Below the pieces are notes generated by a model. That model was not told the origin of the DNA. It saw nothing but the letters and a program-made list of their open reading frames with translations, and searched no databases. This document shows, one piece after another, positions 48,197 to 56,709 of a stretch of DNA of 64,000 nucleotides. Positions within the stretch are counted from its first letter, which is position 1, and the number at the start of each line of letters is the position of its first letter. The translations under genes and the position numbers were made by a program. The stretch is from Solirubrobacteraceae bacterium. GTDB taxonomy: Bacteria > Actinomycetota > Thermoleophilia > Solirubrobacterales > Solirubrobacteraceae. The DNA lies in assembly GCA_031177685.1 (NCBI GenBank), contig JAPSGI010000002.1, positions 1-64,000 on the forward strand, given 5' to 3'.

Positions 48197-49541
48197 CGCC
48201 GACGCGATCGCCCGGCTGCACCCAGCCCAGCTCGACGACGCGGCGCGTGGCGTCCGCGATCAGCTCCTCGGTCACCTCGTGGCGGCGCATCCGGGCGGCC
48301 TGCACGCCCCACATCAGCGAGCAGCGGCGCACCGTCTCCTTGCCCGGAGACAGCGCGAGGATCGGCACCTGGGGACGGTGGGCGCTGATGATGCGCGCGG
48401 AGCGCCCCGACAGCGTGGGGATGACCAGCGCCGCCAGCTCGAGCTGGCGCGCGGCCGCGCACGCGTTGTAGGCGACGGTGTACGCGGGGTCCTGGTCGCT
48501 GCGCTCCAGCCGGCGCACCCGGCGCTCGTTCCACTCCTCGTAGGGGAGCGCGCGCTCGGTGGTCTCGGCGATCGAGGCCATCATCGCCACCGTCTCCACG
48601 GGGTGGGCGCCCACCGCGGTCTCCTGGGAGAGCATCAGCGCGTCGGTGCCGTCCAGGATCGCGTTGGCCACGTCGGTCACCTCCGCCCGGGTCGGCCGGC
48701 TGGACGTGACCATGGAGTCGAGCATCTGCGTCGCGGTGATGACGGGCCGCGCCAGCGCGCCCGCCAGCGCGATCACGCTCTTCTGGACCAGCGGCACCTC
48801 CTCGATGCGCAGCTCGATGCCCAGGTCGCCGCGCGCCACCATCAGGCAGTCGGCCGAGTGGGTGATCGCCTCGGCGTTGTCGACCGCCTGGGGCTTCTCG
48901 ATCTTGGCGATCAGCGGCACGCGGGTGTGCTGGCGCACCGCCTCGATGTCCGCCGCGCGGCGCACGAACGACAGCGCGACCATGTCCACGCCGATCGACT
49001 CGCCAAAGCGCAGCATCTCCAGGTCCTCCTCCTGCACGGACGGCAGGGAGGCGAGCTCACCGGGGATGTTCAAGCCCTGGCGCGACGCGACGGCACCGCC
49101 GAGCTCGACCACCGCCTCGATCTCGCGGTCGCGCACGTCCTCGACGCGCAGGCGGACCGTCCCGTCGGCGAGGTAGAAGACGTCGTCGGGCTCGACGGCC
49201 TCGGCGAGGCCGGGCCAGGCGACGGTCATGTGCCGCGCGTCGCCGGTCTCCTCCGTGCCACAGGCGAACACGACGCGGTCGCTGGGCTTGAGCTCCGCCA
49301 CGCCGTCGCGCAGCGGGCCGATGCGCAGCTTGGGGCCGGGCAGGTCCTGCAGCACAGCGACCTGACGGCCGGCCCGGTCGGCCGCGGTGCGTAGCCGCGC
49401 GGCGGTCTCGGCCTTCTCCTGCGGCGTGCCGTGCGAGAAGTTCAGACGCGCCACGTCCATCCCCGCGTCGATCATCCGCACGAGCGTCTCGTGGTCGTCG
49501 CACGCGGGGCCGATGGTGGCCACGATCTTGGTTCGGCGCAT
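48132..49541 (-). CDS. pyk: Pyruvate kinase
   Basis: The 469-aa enzyme makes pyruvate and ATP from PEP and ADP. It starts MRRTKIVATIGPA, has ARLNFSHG, the Lys-containing IAKIEKPQAVDN, MVARGDLGIE and the ATQMLDSM.TSSRPTRAEVTDVANAILDG.DALMLS.ETA block. ATG 49541 begins the KIVATIGPA start; a TACGGT box lies 10 nt upstream. Length is normal. Convergent with the DedA gene, which it overlaps at the end. Confidence 0.95.
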   Translation of the reverse strand: MRRTKIVATIGPACDDHETLVRMIDAGMDVARLNFSHGTPQEKAETAARLRTAADRAGRQVAVLQDLPGPKLRIGPLRDGVAELKPSDRVVFACGTEETGDARHMTVAWPGLAEAVEPDDVFYLADGTVRLRVEDVRDREIEAVVELGGAVASRQGLNIPGELASLPSVQEEDLEMLRFGESIGVDMVALSFVRRAADIEAVRQHTRVPLIAKIEKPQAVDNAEAITHSADCLMVARGDLGIELRIEEVPLVQKSVIALAGALARPVITATQMLDSMVTSSRPTRAEVTDVANAILDGTDALMLSQETAVGAHPVETVAMMASIAETTERALPYEEWNERRVRRLERSDQDPAYTVAYNACAAARQLELAALVIPTLSGRSARIISAHRPQVPILALSPGKETVRRCSLMWGVQAARMRRHEVTEELIADATRRVVELGWVQPGDRVGVTAGLPSGRPGTTSLFQVQHV

Positions 49542-49580
49542 GGGCCGCGGAACCGTACACGCCGCCGCCGCCAACCGCCG

Positions 49581-50789
49581 CTAGGCGGCGGCGCGTTCGA
49601 GCGCGGCGCGGACGTCGCCCGTCAGCGCGCCGCCGTGGCTGGGCAGCGCGAGCGCGGGCTCCAGCGCCGCGAGCTTGCGCATGCTCGCGCGCGCGACCTC
49701 GAGGTCCTGGCTGAACGCGGCCGGCGGGGCGAGCGCGACGGCGCTGGGCCGCAGCCGGATCGCGTCGAACATGTAGAAGCAGTCGCCGGCGATCGCGACG
49801 CGGTCGGACGCGCGCCACAGGCCGATCAACCCGGGCGCGTGGCCGGGCAGGTGCACGACCTCGAACCCGGCGATCTCGTCGCCCTCCTCCAGCGTGCCGG
49901 CGATCGGGACCGGTCCCCCGTCCCACCGCGGGTGCATGGCGCGGTAGACCCAGCGGGCCGGGATGGGCAGCGCGGGGTAGTCGATGTAGGAGATGCCGCC
50001 GTCGCCCTCGGCGTCGGCGCGCTCCTCGGGATGGCAGAGGATCGGGATGCCCGGCAGGCCGGCGGCGCCGCCGCGATGGTCGACGTGGGAATGGCCCAGC
50101 ACGATGCGCGTCAATCCGCCCAGCGAGGCGCCTGTGGAGGCCAGGCCGGGCGCCATCGGGCGGCTGCCGGTGTCATAGACCAGCACGCCGTCGCCGTCGC
50201 GTACGAAGTACGTGTTGAACCCGCGGGCCGGCAGGCCGCCCCGCACCAGCCACACGCCGTCGGCCACCTCGCGCGGCGCCTCGCACATGCGCTGCGCCGC
50301 CCGCGTGCGCAGGTTGATCAGGCCGGTCATCCGGCGCTCGGCGGCGGAGTCCGCGGGCGGCAGCGCGCCGAGCTGGCGGGCCAGGTCGGCCCCGTCCAGA
50401 TAGGCGTGCAGGCTGGCCACGCGGCCCTCGCGGACCACCATCAGGTCGCAGCCCTCGACCGCGACGCGCGCGCCGGTGGGATCCAGGCCGCGGAAGCTGC
50501 CCGGTCCGGCGAACGTGCCGGTGATCTCCCAGCGCACGGCACAGCGCTCGTCCTGCGCGGTGACGTCGAGCGCGCGCAGCGAGAAGTCCGGGAACGTGGC
50601 GTACAGCTCGCCGAAGAAGTCGCGGATGCCGTCCGGCGCGACGAGGTCGGCCAGGCCGACGATGCGCCCGACGCCGCCGGGCTCCCACAGGTCGGCGACC
50701 GCGTCGACATCGCGGCGCTCGTGCGCCGCGAAGTACGCGCGCCCGACGCGCTCGGCGTCCGTCGTCTCGTCCCGCGCCCCGAGGGCCAT
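49581..50789 (-). CDS. Fusion of SnoaL-like and MBL-fold domains
   Basis: The 402-aa protein has a SnoaL-like cone domain at 10-140 (RVGRAYFAAHERRDVDAVADLW, IRDFFGELYATFPDFSLRALDVTAQDERCAVRWEITGT) and an MBL domain at 170-400 with HSHVDHRGG (HxHxDH), HLPGHAPG, GDCF and PSHGG. The two are usually separate proteins. A bifunctional hydrolase/isomerase or a substrate-binding add-on is possible. ATG 50789 is favoured; ATG 50819 would overlap the divergent start. Confidence 0.8.
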   Translation of the reverse strand: MALGARDETTDAERVGRAYFAAHERRDVDAVADLWEPGGVGRIVGLADLVAPDGIRDFFGELYATFPDFSLRALDVTAQDERCAVRWEITGTFAGPGSFRGLDPTGARVAVEGCDLMVVREGRVASLHAYLDGADLARQLGALPPADSAAERRMTGLINLRTRAAQRMCEAPREVADGVWLVRGGLPARGFNTYFVRDGDGVLVYDTGSRPMAPGLASTGASLGGLTRIVLGHSHVDHRGGAAGLPGIPILCHPEERADAEGDGGISYIDYPALPIPARWVYRAMHPRWDGGPVPIAGTLEEGDEIAGFEVVHLPGHAPGLIGLWRASDRVAIAGDCFYMFDAIRLRPSAVALAPPAAFSQDLEVARASMRKLAALEPALALPSHGGALTGDVRAALERAAA

Positions 50790-50817
50790 CCCGCGGCGGA
50801 GGCTATCGTGCCGCGCC

Positions 50818-51801
50818 ATGGCGAAGCGCGAGCTTGGGCGCGGCGAGCGCGTGCTCCCCGGGGTGTGGCGGCTGCGCCTGCCGCTGCCGTGGCCGGGCGT
50901 GCCGCACTGCAACGCGTGGGCGCTGGCGGCCGGCGACGGCATCGTCCTGGTCGACACGGGCATGCACGAGCCGGGCTCGCTGGCGCACCTGGAGCTGGCG
51001 CTGAGCCAGGTCCGCCTGCGGCTCGAGCTCGTACGCCTGGTGGCCTGCACGCACGCCCACTCCGACCACTACGGGCAGGCGGCCACGGTGATGGAGCGCT
51101 CGGGCGCGCGGCTGTGGATGCATCCCGATCACGACCACATGACCCGCTCCGCCAAGGACCCCGAGGCGGCCTGGGCGCGCCGGGTCGAGGTCGCACGCCA
51201 GTCCGGCGTCCCGGAGGAGCCGCTGCGCCGCTACGCGGAGTCGCGCAAGGGGCAGGGCTTCGGCGTGGCGGCGATCGTGGAGCCCGACCGCGAGCTGGTG
51301 GAGGGCGTGACGATCGAGACCGACCTCGGGGTGTGGGAGGTCCACGAGACGCCCGGGCACGCGCCGTCCCACGTGTGCCTGTTCCAGCCCGACCGCCGCC
51401 TGCTGATCTCGGGCGACCACCTGCTTGGGCGCGTGTCCACCTACTACGACTACGGCTGGACGCCCGATCCGGCCGGCGAGTTCCTGGACTCGCTGGACAA
51501 GGTGGACCGCCTCGGCGCGCGCCTGTGCCTGTCGGGGCACGGCAAGCCGTTCACCGACGTCGGCGGCCACGTGCAGGCCAACCGCGACCTGGTGCACGAG
51601 CGGCTGGAGAAGGCCGCTGGCGCGATCGCGGATGGCGCGCGCACCGCCGTGGAGGTCGTGCCGCACGTCTACGGCGAGCCGCTCAACGCGATGACCGCGT
51701 CGTGGTGGCTGGCCGAGACGCTTTCCTACCTGACCCACCTCGAGCGCGCCGGCGCCGCCCGGCGCGTCGAGGGCGAACCCGAACGCTGGGAGGCCGCGTG
51801 A
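50818..51801 (+). CDS. MBL-fold hydrolase
   Basis: The 327-aa product has THAHSDHYGQA (HxHxDH, about 80), ETPGHAPSHV, ISGDHLLG and LSGHGKPF, all metal ligands of the MBL fold, and a C-terminal helical region (TASWWLAETLSYLTHLERAG) like the LACTB2/hydroxyacyl hydrolase group. It is divergent from the SnoaL-MBL fusion with 28 bp between starts. Its stop overlaps the GNAT start by 1 nt (TGATG). Confidence 0.85.
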   Translation: MAKRELGRGERVLPGVWRLRLPLPWPGVPHCNAWALAAGDGIVLVDTGMHEPGSLAHLELALSQVRLRLELVRLVACTHAHSDHYGQAATVMERSGARLWMHPDHDHMTRSAKDPEAAWARRVEVARQSGVPEEPLRRYAESRKGQGFGVAAIVEPDRELVEGVTIETDLGVWEVHETPGHAPSHVCLFQPDRRLLISGDHLLGRVSTYYDYGWTPDPAGEFLDSLDKVDRLGARLCLSGHGKPFTDVGGHVQANRDLVHERLEKAAGAIADGARTAVEVVPHVYGEPLNAMTASWWLAETLSYLTHLERAGAARRVEGEPERWEAA

Positions 51802-52541
51802 TGGACGACGCCGCGCTCTACGAGCGCCTGCTGGACTCGATGGAGGTTTGGTTCGCCGAGGTCGCCGAGGACATCGTGCGCCACGACGGCGTGCTGGCCT
51901 CGGTCTGCCCGTCGATCCCGGACCGCTCGGTGTTCAACAGCGTGGTCTACCGCGACCGCGAGGCGCTGATCGCGCGCATCCCCGAGCTGGCCCGCGCGTA
52001 CGACGAGGCCGGCGTGCGGGCGTGGACGGTGTGGGTCCCGCGCGCGGACGCGCCCGTGGCCACGGCGCTGGAGGACGCGGGGCACGTGCTGGATGCCACG
52101 CCCGAGGCGATGGCGGCGCCACTGGAGGAGCTGGACCTGGGACGCGGCGCGGAGGGGCTGGACTGGACGGCCCCCGGCGACGTGGACGAGATGTGCTCGA
52201 TCCTCGAGGAGGCGTTCCACTGGCCGCCGGCGCCGGCGGCGGCGCTGATGCGCTCGCTGGAGCACGTCTACGTCGCGCGGCTGGACGGCGAGCCCGTGGC
52301 CTGCGTGGCCGCGCTGGACCATGCCGGGGACTGCGGGATCTGGAACGTGGGCACGCGCGAGGCCGCCCGCGGGCGGGGCCTGGCGAGCGGGCTGATGCGC
52401 CAGGCGCTGCGCGACGCGCGCGAGCGCGGGTGCGAGACCACCTCGCTGCAGGCCACGCAGCTGGGCCGGCCGGTCTACCGGCGCATCGGCTACCGCGAGC
52501 TGGACCCGATCGACATGTGGGAGCGCCGGCGCCTGGACTGA
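51801..52541 (+). CDS. GNAT-family acetyltransferase
   Basis: The 246-aa product has a C-terminal GNAT domain (about 120-246) with VACVAALDHAGDCGIWNVGTREAARGRGLASGLMRQAL, where RGRGLAS is the acetyl-CoA loop, and YRRIGYRELDPIDMW at the end. The first 110 residues are a separate N-terminal region, as in two-module GNAT proteins. ATG 51801 overlaps the MBL gene stop. Substrate unknown. Confidence 0.8.
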   Translation: MDDAALYERLLDSMEVWFAEVAEDIVRHDGVLASVCPSIPDRSVFNSVVYRDREALIARIPELARAYDEAGVRAWTVWVPRADAPVATALEDAGHVLDATPEAMAAPLEELDLGRGAEGLDWTAPGDVDEMCSILEEAFHWPPAPAAALMRSLEHVYVARLDGEPVACVAALDHAGDCGIWNVGTREAARGRGLASGLMRQALRDARERGCETTSLQATQLGRPVYRRIGYRELDPIDMWERRRLD

Positions 52542-52549
52542 GCGCCGCC

Positions 52550-52555
52550 TAAACT
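52550..52555 (+). promoter_or_regulatory. -10 box of leaderless metF message
   Basis: TAAACT lies 6 nt before ATG 52562, with no space for a ribosome-binding site. Confidence 0.45.
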
Positions 52556-52561
52556 GCTCCG

Positions 52562-53467
52562 ATGCGCATCGACGAGATCCTCGAGGCGGCGACCGAGCCC
52601 GTCTTCTCTTTCGAGTTCTTCCCGCCCAAGACGCCGGAGGGCGAGGTGATGCTGCGCGAGACGCTGACCACGCTGGGCGACCTGGGGCCCGACTTCGTCT
52701 CGGTGACCTACGGGGCCGGCGGCACCACGCGTGCGCGCACGGTGGAGATCACCAAGTGGATCAAGCAGGACCTGGGCATCGAGGCCATGGCGCACCTCAG
52801 CTGCGTCGGCGAGTCGGTGGAGCGCCTGCGCGAGATCCTCGGCGAGGTGGGCGAGGCAGGCATCGAGAACGTGCTCGCCCTGCGGGGCGACCCGCCGCGC
52901 GGCGAGACGGAATGGAGGCCGCATCCCGGCGGGCTGGAGTACTCCACGCAGCTGGCCGCGCTGATCGCCTCCGACTACGGCTACAGCATCGGGGCCGCCT
53001 GCTTCCCCGAGGTGCATCCCGAGGCGACGGACCTGGCGTCGGACCTGCGCTTCCTCAAGGAGAAGGTCCAGGCCGGCGCGCGCTTTCTCATCACGCAGCT
53101 GTTCTTCGACAACGAGCTGTACTTCGACTTCGTCCGCGAGGCGCGGGCCGCCGGCATCGACGTGCCGATCCTCGCCGGGATCATGCCGGTAACCAACTTC
53201 AAGCAGATCACCACGATCACCGGCATGTGCGGAGCGTCGATTCCCGAGGGCTTGCGCGCGGAACTGGACCGCCGCGCCGACGATCCCGACGCGGTCCTGC
53301 AGTTCGGCGTCGCGTACGCGACCGAGCAGTGCGCGGACCTCCTGCGCCGCGGCGCCCCCGGGATCCACTTCTACACGCTCAACCGCTCGCCCGCCACGCG
53401 GGCGATCCTCGCGTCGCTGCGGCTGCACCGCCCGTGGGACCGCCGCGAGGCCCCCGCGGCGCTCTAG
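52562..53467 (+). CDS. metF: Methylenetetrahydrofolate reductase
   Basis: The 301-aa TIM-barrel flavoprotein reduces 5,10-methylene-THF to 5-methyl-THF for methionine synthesis. Typical marks are FSFEFFPPKTPEGE (catalytic Glu near residue 19), DFVSVTYGAGGTTR, AHLSCVGES, LALRGDPP, FLITQLFFDN and GIHFYTLNRS. Length matches bacterial MetF. Shares CTAG with the convergent gene at 53464. Confidence 0.95.
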   Translation: MRIDEILEAATEPVFSFEFFPPKTPEGEVMLRETLTTLGDLGPDFVSVTYGAGGTTRARTVEITKWIKQDLGIEAMAHLSCVGESVERLREILGEVGEAGIENVLALRGDPPRGETEWRPHPGGLEYSTQLAALIASDYGYSIGAACFPEVHPEATDLASDLRFLKEKVQAGARFLITQLFFDNELYFDFVREARAAGIDVPILAGIMPVTNFKQITTITGMCGASIPEGLRAELDRRADDPDAVLQFGVAYATEQCADLLRRGAPGIHFYTLNRSPATRAILASLRLHRPWDRREAPAAL

Positions 53468-53748
53468 CCGGGCGGCGGCTCGATGTCCAGGGCGTGGGCC
53501 ACCCGCGGCCGCCCGCCGGACTCGTAGCGCACGTCGACGGAGTCGTTGCGGCGGTAGGTCCCGATCCCCCAGGCGCCGAGGAACCAGCGCCACAGGCTCA
53601 GACGGCCCTCCTTGGCCAGCGGGCGGTCGAACAGCAGGGCCCCCTTGGCCACCTCGTAGTCGGTGCCCTCGCGTTGCGGGACGCCGTTGACGTACACCTC
53701 GAAGGGCGGGCGCACGCCGGGCGGCAGCTTGACGCGCCATCGGTCCAT
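53464..53748 (-). CDS. Small conserved-looking protein of unknown function
   Basis: The 94-aa product is beta-rich with no signal peptide or membrane segment: RVKLPPGVRPPFEVYVNGVPQREGTDYEV, ALLFDRPLAKEGRLSLWRWFLGAWGIGTYRRNDSVDVRYE. The WRWFLGAWGIGTYR stretch followed by DSVDVRY is compact and non-random. It is between metF and the YgjP-like gene, with 29 bp to the divergent start. I recognise no family. Confidence 0.65.
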   Translation of the reverse strand: MDRWRVKLPPGVRPPFEVYVNGVPQREGTDYEVAKGALLFDRPLAKEGRLSLWRWFLGAWGIGTYRRNDSVDVRYESGGRPRVAHALDIEPPPG

Positions 53749-53777
53749 CGGCGCCGCAGCCTAGCCTTGCCGGGCCG

Positions 53778-54431
53778 GTGAGCGAGATCCCGTACCGCAT
53801 CCGCCGCTCCGACCGCGCCCGCCGGGTGCGCGTCAGCGTGGACGCGGCGGAGGGCGTCGAGGTCGTCCTGCCGCGCCGCGCGACGGAGCGCGACGCCCGC
53901 GAGGCGATGCGCGAGCTGGGGCCGTGGGTGACGCGACGCCTGGCCGCGATCGACCGCGCGCGCGCGGAGCTGGGCCGCCGCGACGGGTTCGTGCCGTACC
54001 TGGGGGGCGAGCTGGAGCTCGTGCACGAGCCCGGCCGCCAGCGGGCGCATCGGCGCGGCGACGTCCTCCTCGCGCCGGCGGGCGAGTGGCGCGCCGCCGC
54101 CGAGCGCTGGTACCGGCGCGCCGCGCGCGCGGAGATCGCGCCGCGGCTGGACCGGGCCTGCGAGGCCGCCGGCGTGCGGTGGAGCGGCCTGTCGATCCGC
54201 GGTCAGCGGACGCGCTGGGCGAGCTGCGCCTCGTCGGGCGCCATGAGCTTCAACTGGCGGCTGCTGCTCGCGCCCGCCGAGGTGCTCGACGCCGTGGTCT
54301 GGCACGAGGTCTGCCACCTCGACGTGCCCGACCACTCGCCGCGCTTCTGGGCCCTGCTGGAGCGCCGCTGCCCGGAGTACCGCGCCCACCAGCGCTGGCT
54401 GCGCCGCTACGGGCCGGCGCTGGTCCTCTAG
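53778..54431 (+). CDS. YgjP-like zinc metallopeptidase
   Basis: The 217-aa product has the zinc motif WHEVCHL.VPDHSPRFW (HExxH plus a downstream His) at about 174-190, and RWASCASSGAMSFNWRLLLAP, typical of the YgjP/DUF45 metal-dependent hydrolase family. The N-terminus (RRSDRARRVRVSVDAAEGVEVVLP) also fits. Its substrates are unknown. GTG start 10 nt after a TAGCCT box followed by TTGCCG (53762-53772). Confidence 0.85.
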   Translation: MSEIPYRIRRSDRARRVRVSVDAAEGVEVVLPRRATERDAREAMRELGPWVTRRLAAIDRARAELGRRDGFVPYLGGELELVHEPGRQRAHRRGDVLLAPAGEWRAAAERWYRRAARAEIAPRLDRACEAAGVRWSGLSIRGQRTRWASCASSGAMSFNWRLLLAPAEVLDAVVWHEVCHLDVPDHSPRFWALLERRCPEYRAHQRWLRRYGPALVL

Positions 54432-54763
54432 CCGCCGAGCGCGCGGCGCAGCGCGTCGTAGGGCGACTCGCCGTCGCGCTGCTCGACCAGGCGCCGGCGG
54501 ATGCGGCCGGTGAAGGCCTCGGCGGACCCGTCGCCGCGCACGTCCACGCCCGCGTGCAGGCGTCCGGGCCCGGACACCTCGACCCGTGCGGCGACCTGGG
54601 CGACCGGCGCGAACTCGCGGTAGCGCAGGTCGACCGTGCCGCGGCGCTCGCCCTGCGACAGCACGCGGGCCTCGCGCTCGAGGTCGTCCAGCGCCTCATC
54701 CAGGCTCTCGAAGCGCTCGCGGCGGACCTCCGAGCCGGCGCGGACGGTCACGCGGAAGCTCAT
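54428..54763 (-). CDS. Small protein of unknown function, coupled to PadR gene
   Basis: The 111-aa product starts MSFRVTVRAGSEVRRERFESLDEALDDLEREARVL and ends SGPGRLHAGVDVRGDGSAEAFTGRIRRRLVEQ. It looks like a beta-alpha-beta fold with no membrane segment. ATG 54763 overlaps the PadR stop (ATGA), so it is translated with the regulator. Shares CTAG with YgjP. No family recognised. Confidence 0.7.
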   Translation of the reverse strand: MSFRVTVRAGSEVRRERFESLDEALDDLEREARVLSQGERRGTVDLRYREFAPVAQVAARVEVSGPGRLHAGVDVRGDGSAEAFTGRIRRRLVEQRDGESPYDALRRALGG

Positions 54764-55269
54764 CCCGCGAGGCGCTCCCAGAAGCGGATCCACTCGCGCT
54801 GGTGCCCGATCCCGGCCTCCAGCGCCAGGCGCGGCCCCGCCAGCTCCTGCAGCCGCGGCGAGCGGTGCAGCTCCTCGTAGTCGGCCAGCTTGGCGCGGTG
54901 GGATTCCAGCTGCACCTGTGCCAGCGCGGCCGGATCGGCGCCGAAGAACAGCTTGAGCAGGCCGGGATCGCGCAGCTCGGTCAGCTCGCCCGTGGGCTCC
55001 GCGATCCACGCGCGCAGCGCGGCGCGGCCCGCGGCGGTGACGCGGTAGCGCTTGCGCCGGCGCCCGCCCGCCTCGCGCGTCTCGGTCAGCAGGCCCGCGC
55101 GGGCCAGGCGCTCGGGCTCGGTGTAGAGCTGGGCGTGCTGCAGCGACCAGAAGTTCCCCACTGAGCTCGCGACGAGGCGCTTGAGGTCGTACGGGGTCGC
55201 CTCCCCGGCCCGGCTGAGCAGGCCCAGGACGATGTACGAAACCGGGGTGAGGCGGATTTCCTCTTGCAA
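54760..55269 (-). CDS. PadR-family transcriptional regulator
   Basis: The 169-aa product has the PadR winged helix (LTPVSYIVLGLLSRAGEATPYDLKRLVASSVGNFWSLQHAQLYTEPERLARAGLLTETREAGGRRRKRYRVTAAGRAAL) and a C-terminal helical dimerisation domain. TTG 55269 is the likely start. It is divergent from the carotenoid oxygenase and its promoter region overlaps that gene's, so it probably represses the oxygenase and itself in response to a ligand. Confidence 0.85.
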   Translation of the reverse strand: MQEEIRLTPVSYIVLGLLSRAGEATPYDLKRLVASSVGNFWSLQHAQLYTEPERLARAGLLTETREAGGRRRKRYRVTAAGRAALRAWIAEPTGELTELRDPGLLKLFFGADPAALAQVQLESHRAKLADYEELHRSPRLQELAGPRLALEAGIGHQREWIRFWERLAG

Positions 55270-55292
55270 TGGTCTAGTTTGGACGGTATGGT
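55264..55292 (+). promoter_or_regulatory. Promoter of carotenoid oxygenase gene with repeated ATGGTCT
   Basis: TTGCAA (55264-55269) and TATGGT (55287-55292) are 17 bp apart, and ATG 55300 follows 7 nt after the -10 box, so the message is leaderless. ATGGTCT occurs twice (55269-55275 and 55288-55294), 19 bp apart, as a possible PadR-binding site. Confidence 0.6.
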
Positions 55293-55299
55293 CTGATCC

Positions 55300-56709
55300 A
55301 TGATTGTAGACACGAAGACGGACCCCACCCTCGGCTTCACCTCGCAGGACCACGAGACCGCCTTCGATTCGCTGCCCGTGGAGGGGGAGCTGCCGCGCTG
55401 GCTGACCGGCTCGCTCGTGCGCACCGGCCCGGCCAAGTTCGAGGTGGGCGACCGTCCCGTGCGCCACTGGTTCGACGGCCTGGCCATGCTGCACCGCTAC
55501 ACCTTCGGCGACGGCGAGGTGTCCTACGGCAGCCGCTTCCTGCGCAGCCGCGCCTTCCGCGCCGCCCAGGAGAAGGGCGAGCTGCGCTACCAGGAGTTCG
55601 CGACCGACCCGTGCCGCTCGCTGTTCGCCCGCGCGTCCACGCTGTTTCGCCCGGCGCTCACGGACAACGGCGTGGTGAACGTCTCGCGCGTGGGCGACGA
55701 GTTCATCGCGATGACCGAGACGCCGCTGCCGGTGGTCTTCGACCCGCGCACGCTGGAGGCGGCGGGCGTGGCCTACGAGCCGCCCGGCGTGCTGACGACG
55801 GCGCACCCGCACCACGACCCGGTGCGCAGGGAGCTCGTCAACTTCGCCGCCCAGCTGGGCCCGCGGTCCCAGTACCGCTTCTACGCCCAGCGCTCGCGCA
55901 CCGAGCAGCGGCGCCTGGCCAAGGCGACCGTGCGCGAGCCCGCCTACGTCCACTCGTTCGGGATGACCGAGCGCTACCTGATCCTGGCCGAGGGCCCGTT
56001 CGTCGTGAACCCGCTCAAGCTGGCGCTGTCCGGGCGCCCGTACATCGAGAACTACCGCTGGGAGCCCGAGCGCGGCGCGCGCTTTTTGGTCTTCGAGCGC
56101 GACGGCGGGGCGCTGCGCGGCGAGTACCGCACCGACGCGTTCTTCACGTTCCACCACGTCAACGCGTGCGAGCGCGACGGCGAGCTGGTGGTCGACCTGT
56201 GCGCGTACGACGACCCGTCGATCATCGACGCCCTCTACCTCGACCGGCTGCGGACGGGGAACGACATCCCCAAGGCGCGGCTGCGCCGCTTCCGCCTGGA
56301 CCTGGACGGCGGGCGCGTGAACGGCGAGGAGCTGGCCGACACCGACCTGGAGCTGCCGCGCATCGACTACCGCCGGCGCAACGGGCGGTCCTACCGCTAC
56401 GTCTACGGCCTGGCCGCCCATGAGGAGTTCGTGGGACGCGTGGTCAAGGTCGACGTGGAGCGCGGCGAGCACGTCGGGTGGTCGCAGGACGGGTGCTGGG
56501 CCGGCGAGCCGGTGTTCGTGCCCGAGCCCGGTCGCGACGAGGAGGACGCGGGCGTGCTGCTGTCGGTCGTGCTCGACGCGGGGCGCGGCGAGTCGTTCCT
56601 GCTCGTGCTGGACGCGAAGACGCTGGAGGAACGGGCGCGCGCGCGTGTCCCGCATCGCGTTCCCTTCTCCTTCCATGGGCAATTCTTCGGCGGTGAGCTT
56701 CCCAGCTGA
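55300..56709 (+). CDS. Carotenoid oxygenase
   Basis: The 469-aa protein belongs to the carotenoid cleavage (RPE65/CCD) family, seven-bladed propellers with an iron bound by four His. Candidate ligands lie in TAHPHHDP (about 168), YVHSFGMTE (about 220), FFTFHHVNACE (about 287) and FSFHGQFFGG (about 461), all at the expected order. DNA supports a leaderless start at ATG 55300. It would cut a carotenoid into apocarotenals such as retinal. The overlap with the cyclase gene (35 bp) suggests an operon. Confidence 0.9.
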   Translation: MIVDTKTDPTLGFTSQDHETAFDSLPVEGELPRWLTGSLVRTGPAKFEVGDRPVRHWFDGLAMLHRYTFGDGEVSYGSRFLRSRAFRAAQEKGELRYQEFATDPCRSLFARASTLFRPALTDNGVVNVSRVGDEFIAMTETPLPVVFDPRTLEAAGVAYEPPGVLTTAHPHHDPVRRELVNFAAQLGPRSQYRFYAQRSRTEQRRLAKATVREPAYVHSFGMTERYLILAEGPFVVNPLKLALSGRPYIENYRWEPERGARFLVFERDGGALRGEYRTDAFFTFHHVNACERDGELVVDLCAYDDPSIIDALYLDRLRTGNDIPKARLRRFRLDLDGGRVNGEELADTDLELPRIDYRRRNGRSYRYVYGLAAHEEFVGRVVKVDVERGEHVGWSQDGCWAGEPVFVPEPGRDEEDAGVLLSVVLDAGRGESFLLVLDAKTLEERARARVPHRVPFSFHGQFFGGELPS

